Positions 25,540-33,608 of a stretch of 50,698 nt of DNA are shown one piece after another. The stretch covers positions 1 to 50,698 of the IMG/VR virus record IMGVR_UViG_3300036770_005835; one strand, written 5' to 3'. The DNA is from a virus. Under the pieces are notes generated by a model that did no database searches, was not told the DNA's origin, and worked only from the letters and a program-made list of their open reading frames with translations. Within the stretch, counting starts at the first letter, position 1, and each line of letters starts with the position of its first letter. The translations under genes and the position numbers were made by a program.

Positions 25540-26748
25540 ATGAAAAACGAAAAGATTATAAATGAGATAATGGGGGTACCTAAATCACTAGATCCTTGGG
25601 TAGAGGCCTTTTATCAAATAATTAAATATCAAATAGAATCAGAAATTAGCGGTGGTTGGGAGTACGAGGGTAGTATGCAATATAAGGACCCTGAAACTAA
25701 CGAAATTGTTGATGATGTGGCCAAAAAAACTGACGAAATAATAATACCTGGTAATGAAGTAATGGATGAGTTGATGGGTTTACTTGGATTTAATGATTTA
25801 AAGGAGTTTATTAAATCTGAGTTATTCTCAACTTTACCTATATGGAGACCTGAAATAACACTTTCTATTGTTGGTATACCTAATGTCGCATATGAAATGG
25901 AGAAAGGTAACCCAATTGAGGCTTCTGTTAATAGTAAAATGGGTCACGAACTAAGCCATGTAGGTAAAATTGTTGTTTTTTCTAATCTAATATATGATTT
26001 TAGTGTTGTTATGCCTGTAGATGGTATAACTAAAAAATTTGAATCTGATTTAAAATCTACAATAGCACACGAACTATTACACACACATCAGATGTTTAAA
26101 CAGTTAGAAAAAGGTAAACCGTCTCACCACGGTAAAGAAACTATGTTAAATACATTGACACAGATACCGGCATTAAATCAAATTGAATTAAACAGTTGGC
26201 GAAAATTTTTACATTTAGTTTATGTACACCTTTCTTTTGAAATAAATGCTAGAGTAGTTGAACTATACCATAAGTTCAAGGGGATGGGTATAAATACTAA
26301 AGAAGAGTTTTTAAAAGAATTAAAAAATACCCATATATGGAAGTATACAAAAGAACTTGAGAATTTTAGTGCTGAAGACTTTATAAAATCTTTTGAGTTA
26401 CCTTCTACTAAATTAGATTTTGGTAATTCAAATCCTTTTGAAATGTTACATAAGTTATTAACAGGTCAAACAGACTTAGAGATGTTAAAACGTAGGGGTA
26501 TAGATGTTAGTTCTGAAAATGAGGCTTTAAAATCTTTAATAAATATTTGGGATTTAATATTACAAGCCGGAAATGAAGAATTAAAAAATAATACTGGTAT
26601 TGATTTTGATATGATGCCTGTACCAGAAAACGCTAAACAAGATCCATACTTGTTTTTTAAATTTTTTGAAAAGAGATTCCATAAAAAGGCTGAAAAATGG
26701 AAAAGAAAGTTATATAGACTATCTGCAATTCTTTTAGAAGAAAATTAA
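25540..26748 (+). CDS. putative zinc metalloprotease-like protein
   Basis: 402 residues opening MKNEKIINEIMGVPKSLDP. An HExxH motif with a third histidine nearby (AHELLHTHQMF, near residues 176-186) is the key feature, and it follows a strand-rich region. The C-terminal half is helical. MNEKIINEIMGVP-type openings occur on phage proteins tied to the virion. It may be a virion-borne protease, but the protease family is not recognised and metal binding alone does not prove activity. Confidence 0.55.
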   Translation: MKNEKIINEIMGVPKSLDPWVEAFYQIIKYQIESEISGGWEYEGSMQYKDPETNEIVDDVAKKTDEIIIPGNEVMDELMGLLGFNDLKEFIKSELFSTLPIWRPEITLSIVGIPNVAYEMEKGNPIEASVNSKMGHELSHVGKIVVFSNLIYDFSVVMPVDGITKKFESDLKSTIAHELLHTHQMFKQLEKGKPSHHGKETMLNTLTQIPALNQIELNSWRKFLHLVYVHLSFEINARVVELYHKFKGMGINTKEEFLKELKNTHIWKYTKELENFSAEDFIKSFELPSTKLDFGNSNPFEMLHKLLTGQTDLEMLKRRGIDVSSENEALKSLINIWDLILQAGNEELKNNTGIDFDMMPVPENAKQDPYLFFKFFEKRFHKKAEKWKRKLYRLSAILLEEN

Positions 26749-26766
26749 TTTATAAATTGTTTTATT

Positions 26767-27552
26767 ATGAATGTTATATCCGAATACAAATACGGGAAAA
26801 TAATATATAATGCTAATGACTATTACATAGGTTCCTGTATTTCTGAGTATGGTGAATATTGTGACGACGAAATAAATTTAATCTCTAAATTTGTAAAAAA
26901 AGGTGACATTGTTTTAGATGTTGGTTCTAACATTGGTTTAATGACAATACCTTTTAGTAAAATGGTTGGTCAAATTGGTAAAGTAGTATCATTTGAACCA
27001 CAGACACAAGTATTTAATATAATTTGTGGGAATATAGTTATTAATAATTTGGATAATGTTGAAGTCCACAATATAGCCTTGGGTGATAACAACCGAGATC
27101 TGTTTTTACCTAAAATTAATTATAAAGAACAAAATAATTTTGGTGGTATTTCTTTATCTGAAAAGGGTGAGATAAAAATAAAACAAATAAAATTAGATGA
27201 CCTAGAATTTGAAAAAATAAACCTTATTAAGGTTGATGTTGAAGGTATGGAATTAAATGTTTTAAATGGGGGTAAAAATAGTATTAACAAACATAGACCA
27301 TTTTTATATATAGAAAATGATAGAAAAAATAAGTCAGAGAATTTATTGTCTTTCTTATTAGAAAACAATTACGATTGTTATTGGCATACTAGTAATTTAT
27401 TTAATATGGATAATTTTAAAAAAAATAAAATTAATGTTTTTGATAAAATATATATGTCGTTAAATGTTATAGCCATTCCGAAAGAAAAGGGGATTAATTT
27501 AGACCTAATAAAAATAAAAACAAATAAAGATTGGTTTTTTGATACTATTTAG
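26767..27552 (+). CDS. FkbM-family methyltransferase
   Basis: 261 residues. The SAM-binding start VLDVGSNIGLMTIPFSKM, then VVSFEPQTQVFNI and NVEVHNIALGD are typical of FkbM methyltransferases, and the family's D-V-E-G-x-E motif (KVDVEGMELNVLNGG) is present. These enzymes O-methylate sugars or peptides. In a phage it may modify a surface glycan or virion component; the acceptor is unknown. Confidence 0.85.
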   Translation: MNVISEYKYGKIIYNANDYYIGSCISEYGEYCDDEINLISKFVKKGDIVLDVGSNIGLMTIPFSKMVGQIGKVVSFEPQTQVFNIICGNIVINNLDNVEVHNIALGDNNRDLFLPKINYKEQNNFGGISLSEKGEIKIKQIKLDDLEFEKINLIKVDVEGMELNVLNGGKNSINKHRPFLYIENDRKNKSENLLSFLLENNYDCYWHTSNLFNMDNFKKNKINVFDKIYMSLNVIAIPKEKGINLDLIKIKTNKDWFFDTI

Positions 27553-27603
27553 GTGTTTACTATAATATATTTTATATGTAACATTTAATAAAATAAAATA
27601 ATT

Positions 27604-28017
27604 ATGATTGAAAAAGGAAGTAAAGTAAAAGTACATTACACAGGAAAATTTGAGGATAACAATATTTTCGATTCATCTGTAGATAAAGATCCACTAGAGT
27701 TTGTTGTTGGTGAGGGTATGTTAATTCCTGGTTTTGAAAACGGTGTCATTGGTTTGGACGCTGGTGATAAAAAAACCATTGAGATACAACCAGAAGAAGC
27801 TTATGGGCCATTTAGAGAAGAATTAATAAATGAGGTACCTAGACAAAATTTACCTGAAGGTGTACAAGTAGGTCAAATGTTACAAGCACAAACAGACCAA
27901 GGACCAATCACAGTAGTATTGGTTGAGTTAACTGAAGAAGTTGGTAAAATCGATGCCAATCACCCATTAGCTGGTAAAAAATTAATTTTTGATTTAGAGG
28001 TGGTTGAGGTCGCTTAA
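27604..28017 (+). CDS. SlyD-like FKBP prolyl isomerase
   Basis: 137 residues. FKBP core (VKVHYTGKFEDNNIFDSS, then PLEFVVGEGMLIPGFENGVIG) with the inserted-flap chaperone domain of the SlyD type (residues about 65-120) and a closing NHPLAGKKLIFDLEVVEV. It lacks the metal-binding histidine-rich tail of E. coli SlyD. A folding helper for phage proteins is likely. A terminator follows. Confidence 0.93.
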   Translation: MIEKGSKVKVHYTGKFEDNNIFDSSVDKDPLEFVVGEGMLIPGFENGVIGLDAGDKKTIEIQPEEAYGPFREELINEVPRQNLPEGVQVGQMLQAQTDQGPITVVLVELTEEVGKIDANHPLAGKKLIFDLEVVEVA

Positions 28018-28039
28018 AAATAAAAAAATTAAAAAAAAA

Positions 28040-28074
28040 AGAGTCCGATATATTTTTGTATCGGATTTTTTTTT
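28040..28074 (+). terminator. rho-independent terminator after SlyD-like gene
   Basis: TCCGATA (28044-28050) pairs with TATCGGA (28059-28065), followed by a run of nine T. A TATATTTG at 28074-28081 lies just after it but has no TTG at the 19-base spacing, so I do not call a promoter there. Confidence 0.85.
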
Positions 28075-28147
28075 ATATTTGTGGTGTGATTATAAAATGA
28101 TATCTCTAAAAAATAATAAAAAAACGGGATTTTATTAAAACAGCGTA

Positions 28148-28176
28148 TTGACAAAACATAAAATAGATACTATACT
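28148..28176 (+). promoter_or_regulatory. classical sigma-70-like promoter (TTGACA-N17-TATACT)
   Basis: TTGACA at 28148-28153 and TATACT at 28171-28176 are spaced by 17 bases, the textbook E. coli arrangement, and unlike the TAnnTTTG sites elsewhere in this window. It precedes the operon of the small acidic protein, the Ro60-like protein and the large RNA. Confidence 0.55.
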
Positions 28177-28196
28177 TAACCAACAAATAAAAAAAT

Positions 28197-28445
28197 ATGA
28201 AAATTAGAATGACAAGGTCTTATAGTGTTTGGGAATCTTATGGGGCTATTGAAATTAACCCTGAAGATTATCCTGAATTGGAGGGAATGTCTGAAGAAGA
28301 GATTATTGACTATCTTAATGAAAATATGTTTGAATTTGAATTAAAAGGTAGTTCAGAAAGTAATTTGGCCGACGAATTTATGTTTAACGTGGGCATCATC
28401 AAGGACAAACAAAACGAAGAAGAATTTGAAATAGTACTTGACTAA
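28197..28445 (+). CDS. small acidic protein upstream of the Ro60-like gene
   Basis: 82 residues, highly acidic, mixed alpha/beta (KIRMTRSYSVWESYGAIEINPEDY). Only 42 bases separate it from the Ro60-like gene and no terminator lies between, so the two are probably co-transcribed. No known family; a partner or regulator of the next protein is a contextual guess. Confidence 0.65.
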   Translation: MKIRMTRSYSVWESYGAIEINPEDYPELEGMSEEEIIDYLNENMFEFELKGSSESNLADEFMFNVGIIKDKQNEEEFEIVLD

Positions 28446-28487
28446 GATTAAAAAAATTAATAGTTTTAAAAAATAAAATAAAAAATT

Positions 28488-29924
28488 ATGTCACGATTAA
28501 TGGAAGCTTTACAAACAGAGAACACAACTACTAAAAATGGGATGACTACAAATTCATCTTCATTAAATGAGTGTGTTAACTTGTTTTTCTCTATCGGAGC
28601 GATGAGAGGTAAGAATAAAGAGACTATCATCTCCTTGTTCTCCAAGGCTTTCAATGAAAACCCTAGAACAGCAATGAGAATCCTTTTTTGGTCGAGAGAC
28701 GTAAGAGAAGGTGCAGGTGAAAGACAAATCTTTAGAGATGTTCTTAATTATTTGGTAACAAATCACCCTCAAGCAGTTAAGGCTAATCTTGATTTAATTC
28801 CTGAGTATGGAAGATGGGATGACATACACGGACTATTCGGAACCGAATTAGAGGGTGATGCTATCTCACTTCTTGTACAAGGGTTGAAAGATGCGAACGG
28901 TTTGACAGCGAAATGGATGCCAAGAAAAGGTTTAGTATTTAACAAGGTACGTAAATCTTTAAAGGTAACCCCAAAAGAGTTGAGAAAACTAATTGTTTCA
29001 TTATCCAACACTGTTGAACAAAAAATGTGTTCAAAAAGATGGGAAGAGATTGAATACCCAAAGACACCATCTTTGGCTATGTCAAGATACGGTAAAGCTT
29101 TTGGTCGTAATGACGGTGAAAGATTTACTCAATTCATTGAGTCTTTGAAAAAAGGTGAGGTGAAGGTAAACGCGGGAGCATTGTATCCGTATGACGTTAC
29201 TAAAAATCTTAGATTTGGTGGCAATAAAGATTTGGCTAATGAACAGTGGAAAGCACTTCCAAATTGGATGGAGGGTTCTGACGAACTGATTTTACCTATG
29301 GTCGACGTTTCAGGTTCAATGGGGGTCGCTGTAGGGGGCAACGCAAACCTTACATGTATGGAGGTAGCCATTTCTTTGGGTATGTATATCTCTGAAAGAA
29401 ATGAGGGGGCATTTAAAGATATGTTTATGACATTTTCTTCTACTCCTCAGATTCAAAAACTGTTAGGTCCTTTAAGTGACCGATACGGACAACTAGCTAG
29501 AGCTGACTGGGGGATGTCTACTAATTTGGAGTCGGCTTTTAAAACCATCCTAAATCAGGCGGTTAAATTTAATATCCCACAGAGTGAGATGCCAACTAAG
29601 GTATTAATCCTAAGTGATATGGAATTCGACCACGCTACTGGTGGTGGTTGGAGAAATGAGTCTGATTGGAACCCATCAGCAATGTCTATGATTGATGAGA
29701 TGTTCACTAACGCTGGTTATGAAAGACCTGGAATCATATTCTGGAACTTGAACGCCAACGGGGGTAACTTCCCTACACGTTTCGATGAAATGGGAACTTG
29801 TATGGTTAGTGGATTTTCTCCATCAATTATGAAATCTATCATTTCTAATCCTGATAGTTTAACACCTATCAACATTATGAATGAAACTGTTAATTCAGAA
29901 AGATACGAACCTGTTACAGTCTAG
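28488..29924 (+). CDS. Ro60-like RNA-binding protein (DUF2828/TROVE-vWA type)
   Basis: 478 residues. The N-terminal 250 are helical repeats with TROVE-like signatures: FFSIGAMRGKNKETIISLF, RDVREGAGERQIFRDVL, LDLIPEYGRWDDIHGLF and WMPRKG. The C-terminal part is a von Willebrand A domain with an intact MIDAS start (PMVDVSGSM, DxSxS), a later threonine (GMSTNLESAF) and LILSDMEFD. Ro60 uses this fold to hold Y RNAs and misfolded RNAs, often with the RNA gene next door. Here a boxA and a large structured RNA begin 44 bases after the stop. Codon use is less AT-biased than in the neighbours, suggesting strong expression or separate origin. Confidence 0.85.
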   Translation: MSRLMEALQTENTTTKNGMTTNSSSLNECVNLFFSIGAMRGKNKETIISLFSKAFNENPRTAMRILFWSRDVREGAGERQIFRDVLNYLVTNHPQAVKANLDLIPEYGRWDDIHGLFGTELEGDAISLLVQGLKDANGLTAKWMPRKGLVFNKVRKSLKVTPKELRKLIVSLSNTVEQKMCSKRWEEIEYPKTPSLAMSRYGKAFGRNDGERFTQFIESLKKGEVKVNAGALYPYDVTKNLRFGGNKDLANEQWKALPNWMEGSDELILPMVDVSGSMGVAVGGNANLTCMEVAISLGMYISERNEGAFKDMFMTFSSTPQIQKLLGPLSDRYGQLARADWGMSTNLESAFKTILNQAVKFNIPQSEMPTKVLILSDMEFDHATGGGWRNESDWNPSAMSMIDEMFTNAGYERPGIIFWNLNANGGNFPTRFDEMGTCMVSGFSPSIMKSIISNPDSLTPINIMNETVNSERYEPVTV

Positions 29925-29940
29925 AACCTATAGGTGATGA

Positions 29941-29955
29941 AAGATACTCGGTATC
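29941..29955 (+). other. small hairpin between Ro60-like gene and boxA
   Basis: AGATAC, a TCG loop and GTATCT form a perfect 6-bp hairpin at about 29942-29956, 17 bases after the stop codon. It has no T run, so it is not a terminator; it could protect or process the mRNA end upstream of the large RNA. Confidence 0.5.
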
Positions 29956-29967
29956 TAGATTGTTAAA

Positions 29968-29983
29968 GTTCTTTGAAATATTG
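29968..29983 (+). promoter_or_regulatory. boxA-like antitermination element
   Basis: GTTCTTTGAAATATTG matches the element found ahead of both tRNA arrays here (40815, 49415) and resembles the boxA-like sequence of Bacteroidota rRNA leaders and spacers (compare E. coli GCTCTTTAACA). It would load a Nus antitermination complex for the long untranslated RNA that follows. Confidence 0.65.
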
Positions 29984-29984
29984 T

Positions 29985-30509
29985 GGTATTAAAGAATAAT
30001 TGCAGCAAATTTAAAAAACATAAATTCAAGCTACATGGAAGAGGGGCTTTGATATCCCCACTTAACTACAAGGGTGTAAAGGTGAAAGCCGGGGACCACT
30101 CACGGTTAGGTAAAAAGAGTCAAACGATTCTGTTACCACAACAATATTAAGGTGTAAAGGGTACGTCAAACGAGACTAAAAGGCCCAACAAACGAATGGT
30201 TTCTGCAACTAATTTCTATGATCTACAAGTTGAACAGAAAGGGGTTTTATCACTTTACCTCAAATTAAATTATAAAGTGGCGACCATAGGGGAGTTTAAA
30301 CGTGGGAAAATCCCACACTTGAGGTCGTAAAACATACCTCTTGGTTATCTCAAGTAAAATAGATAGTTGGGTTTGTCTCAATTAAAAATAAGACACTCAG
30401 TGGGGCTGAGTTAAAAATCTACCATGGGGACGGTCATCATGTAAAATAAAAGCCGAACCACCATTCCGACACCAAAAATTAAAGGGAGATAAATTCTCCC
30501 TTTTTTTTT
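29985..30509 (+). ncRNA. large structured noncoding RNA (about 525 nt)
   Basis: No plausible gene covers this stretch, and it is richer in G than the surroundings. Helices seen by eye: GGTAA/TTACC (30109/30133) around GAGTC/GATTC; TTTCTG+CAACT (30200-30210) with AGTTG+CAGAAA (30228-30240); CACTTTA/TAAAGTG (30251/30273); GTGGGA/TCCCAC (30302/30311); GAGGT/ACCTC (30321/30336); GTCT/AGAC (30375/30391) next to ACTCAG/CTGAGT (30395/30406), both inside TAGAT/ATCTA (30360/30417). CCTCAA in the loop at 30258 can pair with TTGAGG at 30319, a possible pseudoknot. GGTGTAAAGG occurs twice (30073, 30151). Size and phage setting recall GOLLD/ROOL-type RNAs; identity to either is not shown. Confidence 0.75.
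30481..30509 (+). terminator. strong terminator of the large RNA
   Basis: AAAGGGAG (30481-30488) pairs with CTCCCTTT (30496-30503) and runs into nine T. It defines the 3' end of the structured RNA. Confidence 0.9.
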
Positions 30510-30554
30510 GCTAAAAAACTACAAGGTTAACAATTTTATTTTTATTATTGTGAT

Positions 30555-31340
30555 ATGAAATATTTTTTTGAGATTAAAGAAGTAGATAAAAATTTAGCAA
30601 TAGAGTTTATTCAAGAAAGACATTATTCCAAAGTTTTGCCTAGATTAACCAAACATTGGTTGGGTTGTTTTTATAAAGAGGAATTAGTTGGGGTACTAAC
30701 ATTGGGTTGGGGTACACAACCTCTACAAACAATAAAAAAATTATTCCCTGATTTAAAATCAGAGGATTATTATGAAATAGGTAAAATGTGTATGGATGAA
30801 AAAATGCCTAGGAATTCAGAATCTCAAATGATATCTTCTGTTGTTAGATGGATGAAACAAAATTTACCTGAAAAAAAATTTTTGTACACATGGGCTGATG
30901 GGATTGTAGGTAAAGTGGGTTACGTGTATCAGGCTTCTAACTTTTACTATGGTAATTTTATTTGGACCGACATTTATATTTCACCTAGTGGGGAAAAAAT
31001 ACATCCTAGGAGTTCAAAGGCTTTATTACAAGAAAATGCTAAATTTTTAGGGAAAGACAAATTATTTTGGATGACCCCTGATTTCATGGAGTTAAAGGGT
31101 ATACGTAGGATAAGGGGTAAACAATTTAGATACATATATCCATTAAATAAAAAGGCTAAAGAAAGTTTAAGAAGAGAGTCTACGGTTAATTGGAATAGGG
31201 TGTATCCTAAAGAGGGTGATTTACAATGGAAAGAACAAAAAAGTAAGGGTGAATACAGACTATTATTAGGTAAACCTGAAATGGATTTAAGTATTGTAGA
31301 ATTTAATGAAAAAAATGTTAATGCACATAAGAAGATTTAA
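30555..31340 (+). CDS. Mom-like DNA-modification (GNAT-fold) protein
   Basis: 261 residues. The core reads AIEFIQERHYSK, WLGCFYKEELVGVLTLG, YYEIGKMCMDEKMPRNSES and WADGIVGKVGYVYQASNFYY. The chain H-Y near 23-24, E-I/L-x-[KR]-[ML]-x, P-x-N-[ST]-x-S and G-x-x-Y-Q-A-x-N-F-x-Y is that of the phage Mu Mom family, which adds a methylcarbamoyl group to adenine N6 and blocks restriction. It begins 45 bases after the large RNA terminator. A second family member is at 35510. Target base and chemistry in this phage are unknown. Confidence 0.75.
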   Translation: MKYFFEIKEVDKNLAIEFIQERHYSKVLPRLTKHWLGCFYKEELVGVLTLGWGTQPLQTIKKLFPDLKSEDYYEIGKMCMDEKMPRNSESQMISSVVRWMKQNLPEKKFLYTWADGIVGKVGYVYQASNFYYGNFIWTDIYISPSGEKIHPRSSKALLQENAKFLGKDKLFWMTPDFMELKGIRRIRGKQFRYIYPLNKKAKESLRRESTVNWNRVYPKEGDLQWKEQKSKGEYRLLLGKPEMDLSIVEFNEKNVNAHKKI

Positions 31341-31379
31341 TTATTTATTAATATTTATTTAACAAACCCCCCCAGTAAA

Positions 31380-31550
31380 ATGTCTAGAATAGAAGAAATT
31401 GTAATTGAAGCTTATGAGTTAGGTTTAAAAGACCAAATTTTTGAAGAGGTTTCCAAAATGAAATTCCAAGAAAAATATAGGTATATTCCCTTAGATGATG
31501 TCTATGAAAAGGCCTTAAAAAAAATTAAAGAAGAGTGTCTAACTAACTAA
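31380..31550 (+). CDS. small helical protein
   Basis: A 56-residue frame (MSRIEEIVIEAYELGLKDQIF...) with ATATTTATTT 20 bases upstream and a terminator just after its TAA. Highly charged and helical. The promoter-gene-terminator framing makes it credible as a gene. Function unknown. Confidence 0.65.
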   Translation: MSRIEEIVIEAYELGLKDQIFEEVSKMKFQEKYRYIPLDDVYEKALKKIKEECLTN

Positions 31551-31557
31551 GAAATTA

Positions 31558-31586
31558 AAAAACCCCTCTAACCGAGGGGTTTTTAC
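31558..31586 (+). terminator. rho-independent terminator
   Basis: ACCCCTC (31562-31568) pairs with GAGGGGT (31574-31580), followed by four more T and an A/T stretch. Confidence 0.85.
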
Positions 31587-31735
31587 TTTTTAAGTAAAAT
31601 CATAGTGAAGACTAAGTAATTCTACTAATTTAACATAAAGGAGATAGTGTATTTTAAGTTTATATGAGGGTCAAATTTTAGTATTTTCAGTGTTTTAGTA
31701 GTATCTATGTGTATAAACAAATAAAAACACATAAT

Positions 31736-33178
31736 ATGAAAAAGTTACACTCAACAATCACAACCCTATTAATTAGTTTATTAACCGTAGTATCTTTCGC
31801 ACAAAAAGGTTCTGTATGGGCAACTGTAGAAAATGTTAATACATTAAAATTAGAAACAGTAATCACAACATTAAAAACTGATTTAGTTTACACAAAAGCT
31901 TTCCCGTCATCAAGACAAGAATCACTACAAAATGTGTACGAATTTACTTGTGACTGTAATGTTGTTGATTTATATTCATCATTACACAAAGTAAATGGTT
32001 TAAGAGGTATTGAATACACACCCACATACGAAACATTAGAAGTACCAAACGATTACACGGCAGTATTCTCAAATAATTGGGCATTAGATTTAATAAACGC
32101 TCAAACGGCATGGTCATACACAACGGGTAACCCAAATCTAAACGTGGCAATTTCTGACCAAAATTTCTATAACAACCACGAAGAATTAAACGGTAAAATT
32201 AATTATTATGACAATACAAACACAGCAACAAGAACACACGGTACGGCCGTGGCAACTATAGTAGCGGGAAACACAAATAACTCTCTCGGTACCTCATCAA
32301 TAGGTTACAACACAACTGTTAATTTATTTAGAATGAATTATAACGAAATGTTAAACGCATCTTATAATGGGGCAAGAGTTATTAACATGTCTTGGGCATC
32401 AGGATGTAATTTTAACATCTACGCACAACAAGCAATCGACGAAGTTTATAACAACGGAACATTTATAGTGGCAGCAGCCGGTAACGGATCTACTTGTGGT
32501 AATCCTGACGCATTAGTTTATCCAGCGGCATACAATCACGTATTTGCGGTTACAAGTGTAGGTAATCAAGATAATATCGAAAAAGTAATAGGTAACCCAT
32601 CTACAAGACATCAAACAAACACTTCTGTAGATTTATGTGCACCTGGTCATAACGTACCATTAACACCGGCACCAGGGTGGTATACATACTCAAGCGGTTC
32701 ATCATTTGCAGCACCTTATGTAACAGGAACAGTGGCTTTAATGTTATCATTAAAAGAAGATTTAACAAACGATGAGATAGATTCAATTTTAAGAGTGAGT
32801 GCCACTAATATTGACCAATTAAATCCAAATTATGTGGGTAGAATAGGTTCAGGTAGATTAAACTCAGGAGAAGCTTTAAGAATGGTACAAGATATTATTG
32901 ACCAAGAACTTTTATCTAACGAAGATGACGGAAATAATGGTCACGGAAATGATGAAGATGGTGTAGATTCTTCTAACCCAGGACAAGGAAACGGTAACCA
33001 AGGGGGTAATGGTAATCACTACGGATGGGATAAAGGTCAAAAAGAATTATCTGAAGGATTTGGTGATGTAGTAGTTCTTGATATGAATGGAAAAGTAACA
33101 GAATTAAATAACGCACTTCCTGGTATGTACTTCATAGTCGATTCAGGGATTATAATAAAAAGGATATATAAAAATTAA
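31736..33178 (+). CDS. secreted subtilisin-like (S8) protease with T9SS-type C-terminus
   Basis: 480 residues from the internal ATG that gives a clean signal peptide (KKLHSTITTLLISLLTVVSFAQ); the frame is open nine codons further up. Propeptide-like part to about residue 110, then the S8 triad: Asp in NVAISDQNF, His in THGTAVATIVAG, Ser in SGSSFAAPYVTGTVALM. A Gly/Asn/Asp-rich linker (about 390-430) precedes a short C-terminal domain (VVVLDMNGKVTEL, GMYFIVD, KRIYKN) that looks like a T9SS type A sorting tail. It would be exported by the infected cell's T9SS. Its codons are less AT-biased than in nearby genes. A host-surface or defence role is possible. Confidence 0.82.
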   Translation: MKKLHSTITTLLISLLTVVSFAQKGSVWATVENVNTLKLETVITTLKTDLVYTKAFPSSRQESLQNVYEFTCDCNVVDLYSSLHKVNGLRGIEYTPTYETLEVPNDYTAVFSNNWALDLINAQTAWSYTTGNPNLNVAISDQNFYNNHEELNGKINYYDNTNTATRTHGTAVATIVAGNTNNSLGTSSIGYNTTVNLFRMNYNEMLNASYNGARVINMSWASGCNFNIYAQQAIDEVYNNGTFIVAAAGNGSTCGNPDALVYPAAYNHVFAVTSVGNQDNIEKVIGNPSTRHQTNTSVDLCAPGHNVPLTPAPGWYTYSSGSSFAAPYVTGTVALMLSLKEDLTNDEIDSILRVSATNIDQLNPNYVGRIGSGRLNSGEALRMVQDIIDQELLSNEDDGNNGHGNDEDGVDSSNPGQGNGNQGGNGNHYGWDKGQKELSEGFGDVVVLDMNGKVTELNNALPGMYFIVDSGIIIKRIYKN

Positions 33179-33180
33179 AA

Positions 33181-33489
33181 ATGGTAAGAATCAATATCGA
33201 TTATTCAAAAAGAAATGTTTTAGAATTAATAGATAGTTGGTCAAATGAAGTCATAGATGACCTATTAAATGATATAAAAGGTTATACTGAGACAAAAAAT
33301 ATAAGGGATATAGAATTAACCTTACAAAGTATTAATAACATAAAAAAAGATTCTTTTGAATTGAAACAACAAATAATGAAGTCTAATAATATACTTAAGA
33401 TATGTTCATTATTGGATTGTGAATTATTTAACGAAACGGAATCTATAATATTAAGTAAAATATTTAATCAGGAATTAATAATAGAGTAA
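33181..33489 (+). CDS. hypothetical helical protein
   Basis: 102 residues, helical and acidic (NVLELIDSWSNEVIDDLLNDI). It starts two bases after the protease stop and its own stop overlaps the next ATG (TAATG), so all three form one unit. Function unknown. Confidence 0.6.
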   Translation: MVRINIDYSKRNVLELIDSWSNEVIDDLLNDIKGYTETKNIRDIELTLQSINNIKKDSFELKQQIMKSNNILKICSLLDCELFNETESIILSKIFNQELIIE

Positions 33490-33608
33490 TGAAAAATAAA
33501 AATCACAAGACCAAGATAGAGGATTTAAAGATGATAGGAGTGCTGGTGTTAACAGCACTCACATTCACCCACGGGATAAGACTTTTAATTATCGAATCAC
33601 TTTTCTAG
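33489..33608 (+). CDS. very small single-pass membrane protein
   Basis: A 39-residue frame (MKNKNHKTKIEDLKMIGVLVLTALTF...) with one hydrophobic segment. It is coupled to the preceding gene by TAATG and overlaps the end of the convergent leftward gene by 20 bases. Function unknown. Confidence 0.5.
   Translation: MKNKNHKTKIEDLKMIGVLVLTALTFTHGIRLLIIESLF

Noticed and set aside
28074-28081. TATATTTG as a promoter before 28197
   Set aside because: No TTG is present at the 19-base spacing that all other sites keep; the TTGACA-17-TATACT site is better.
29925-30509. Group I or group II intron, RNase P RNA or tmRNA as the identity of the large RNA
   Set aside because: No group II domain V, no recognisable group I P7/G-site core, no RNase P GAGGAAAGTCC-type motif and no tmRNA ends were found by eye; the element follows an intact gene rather than splitting one.
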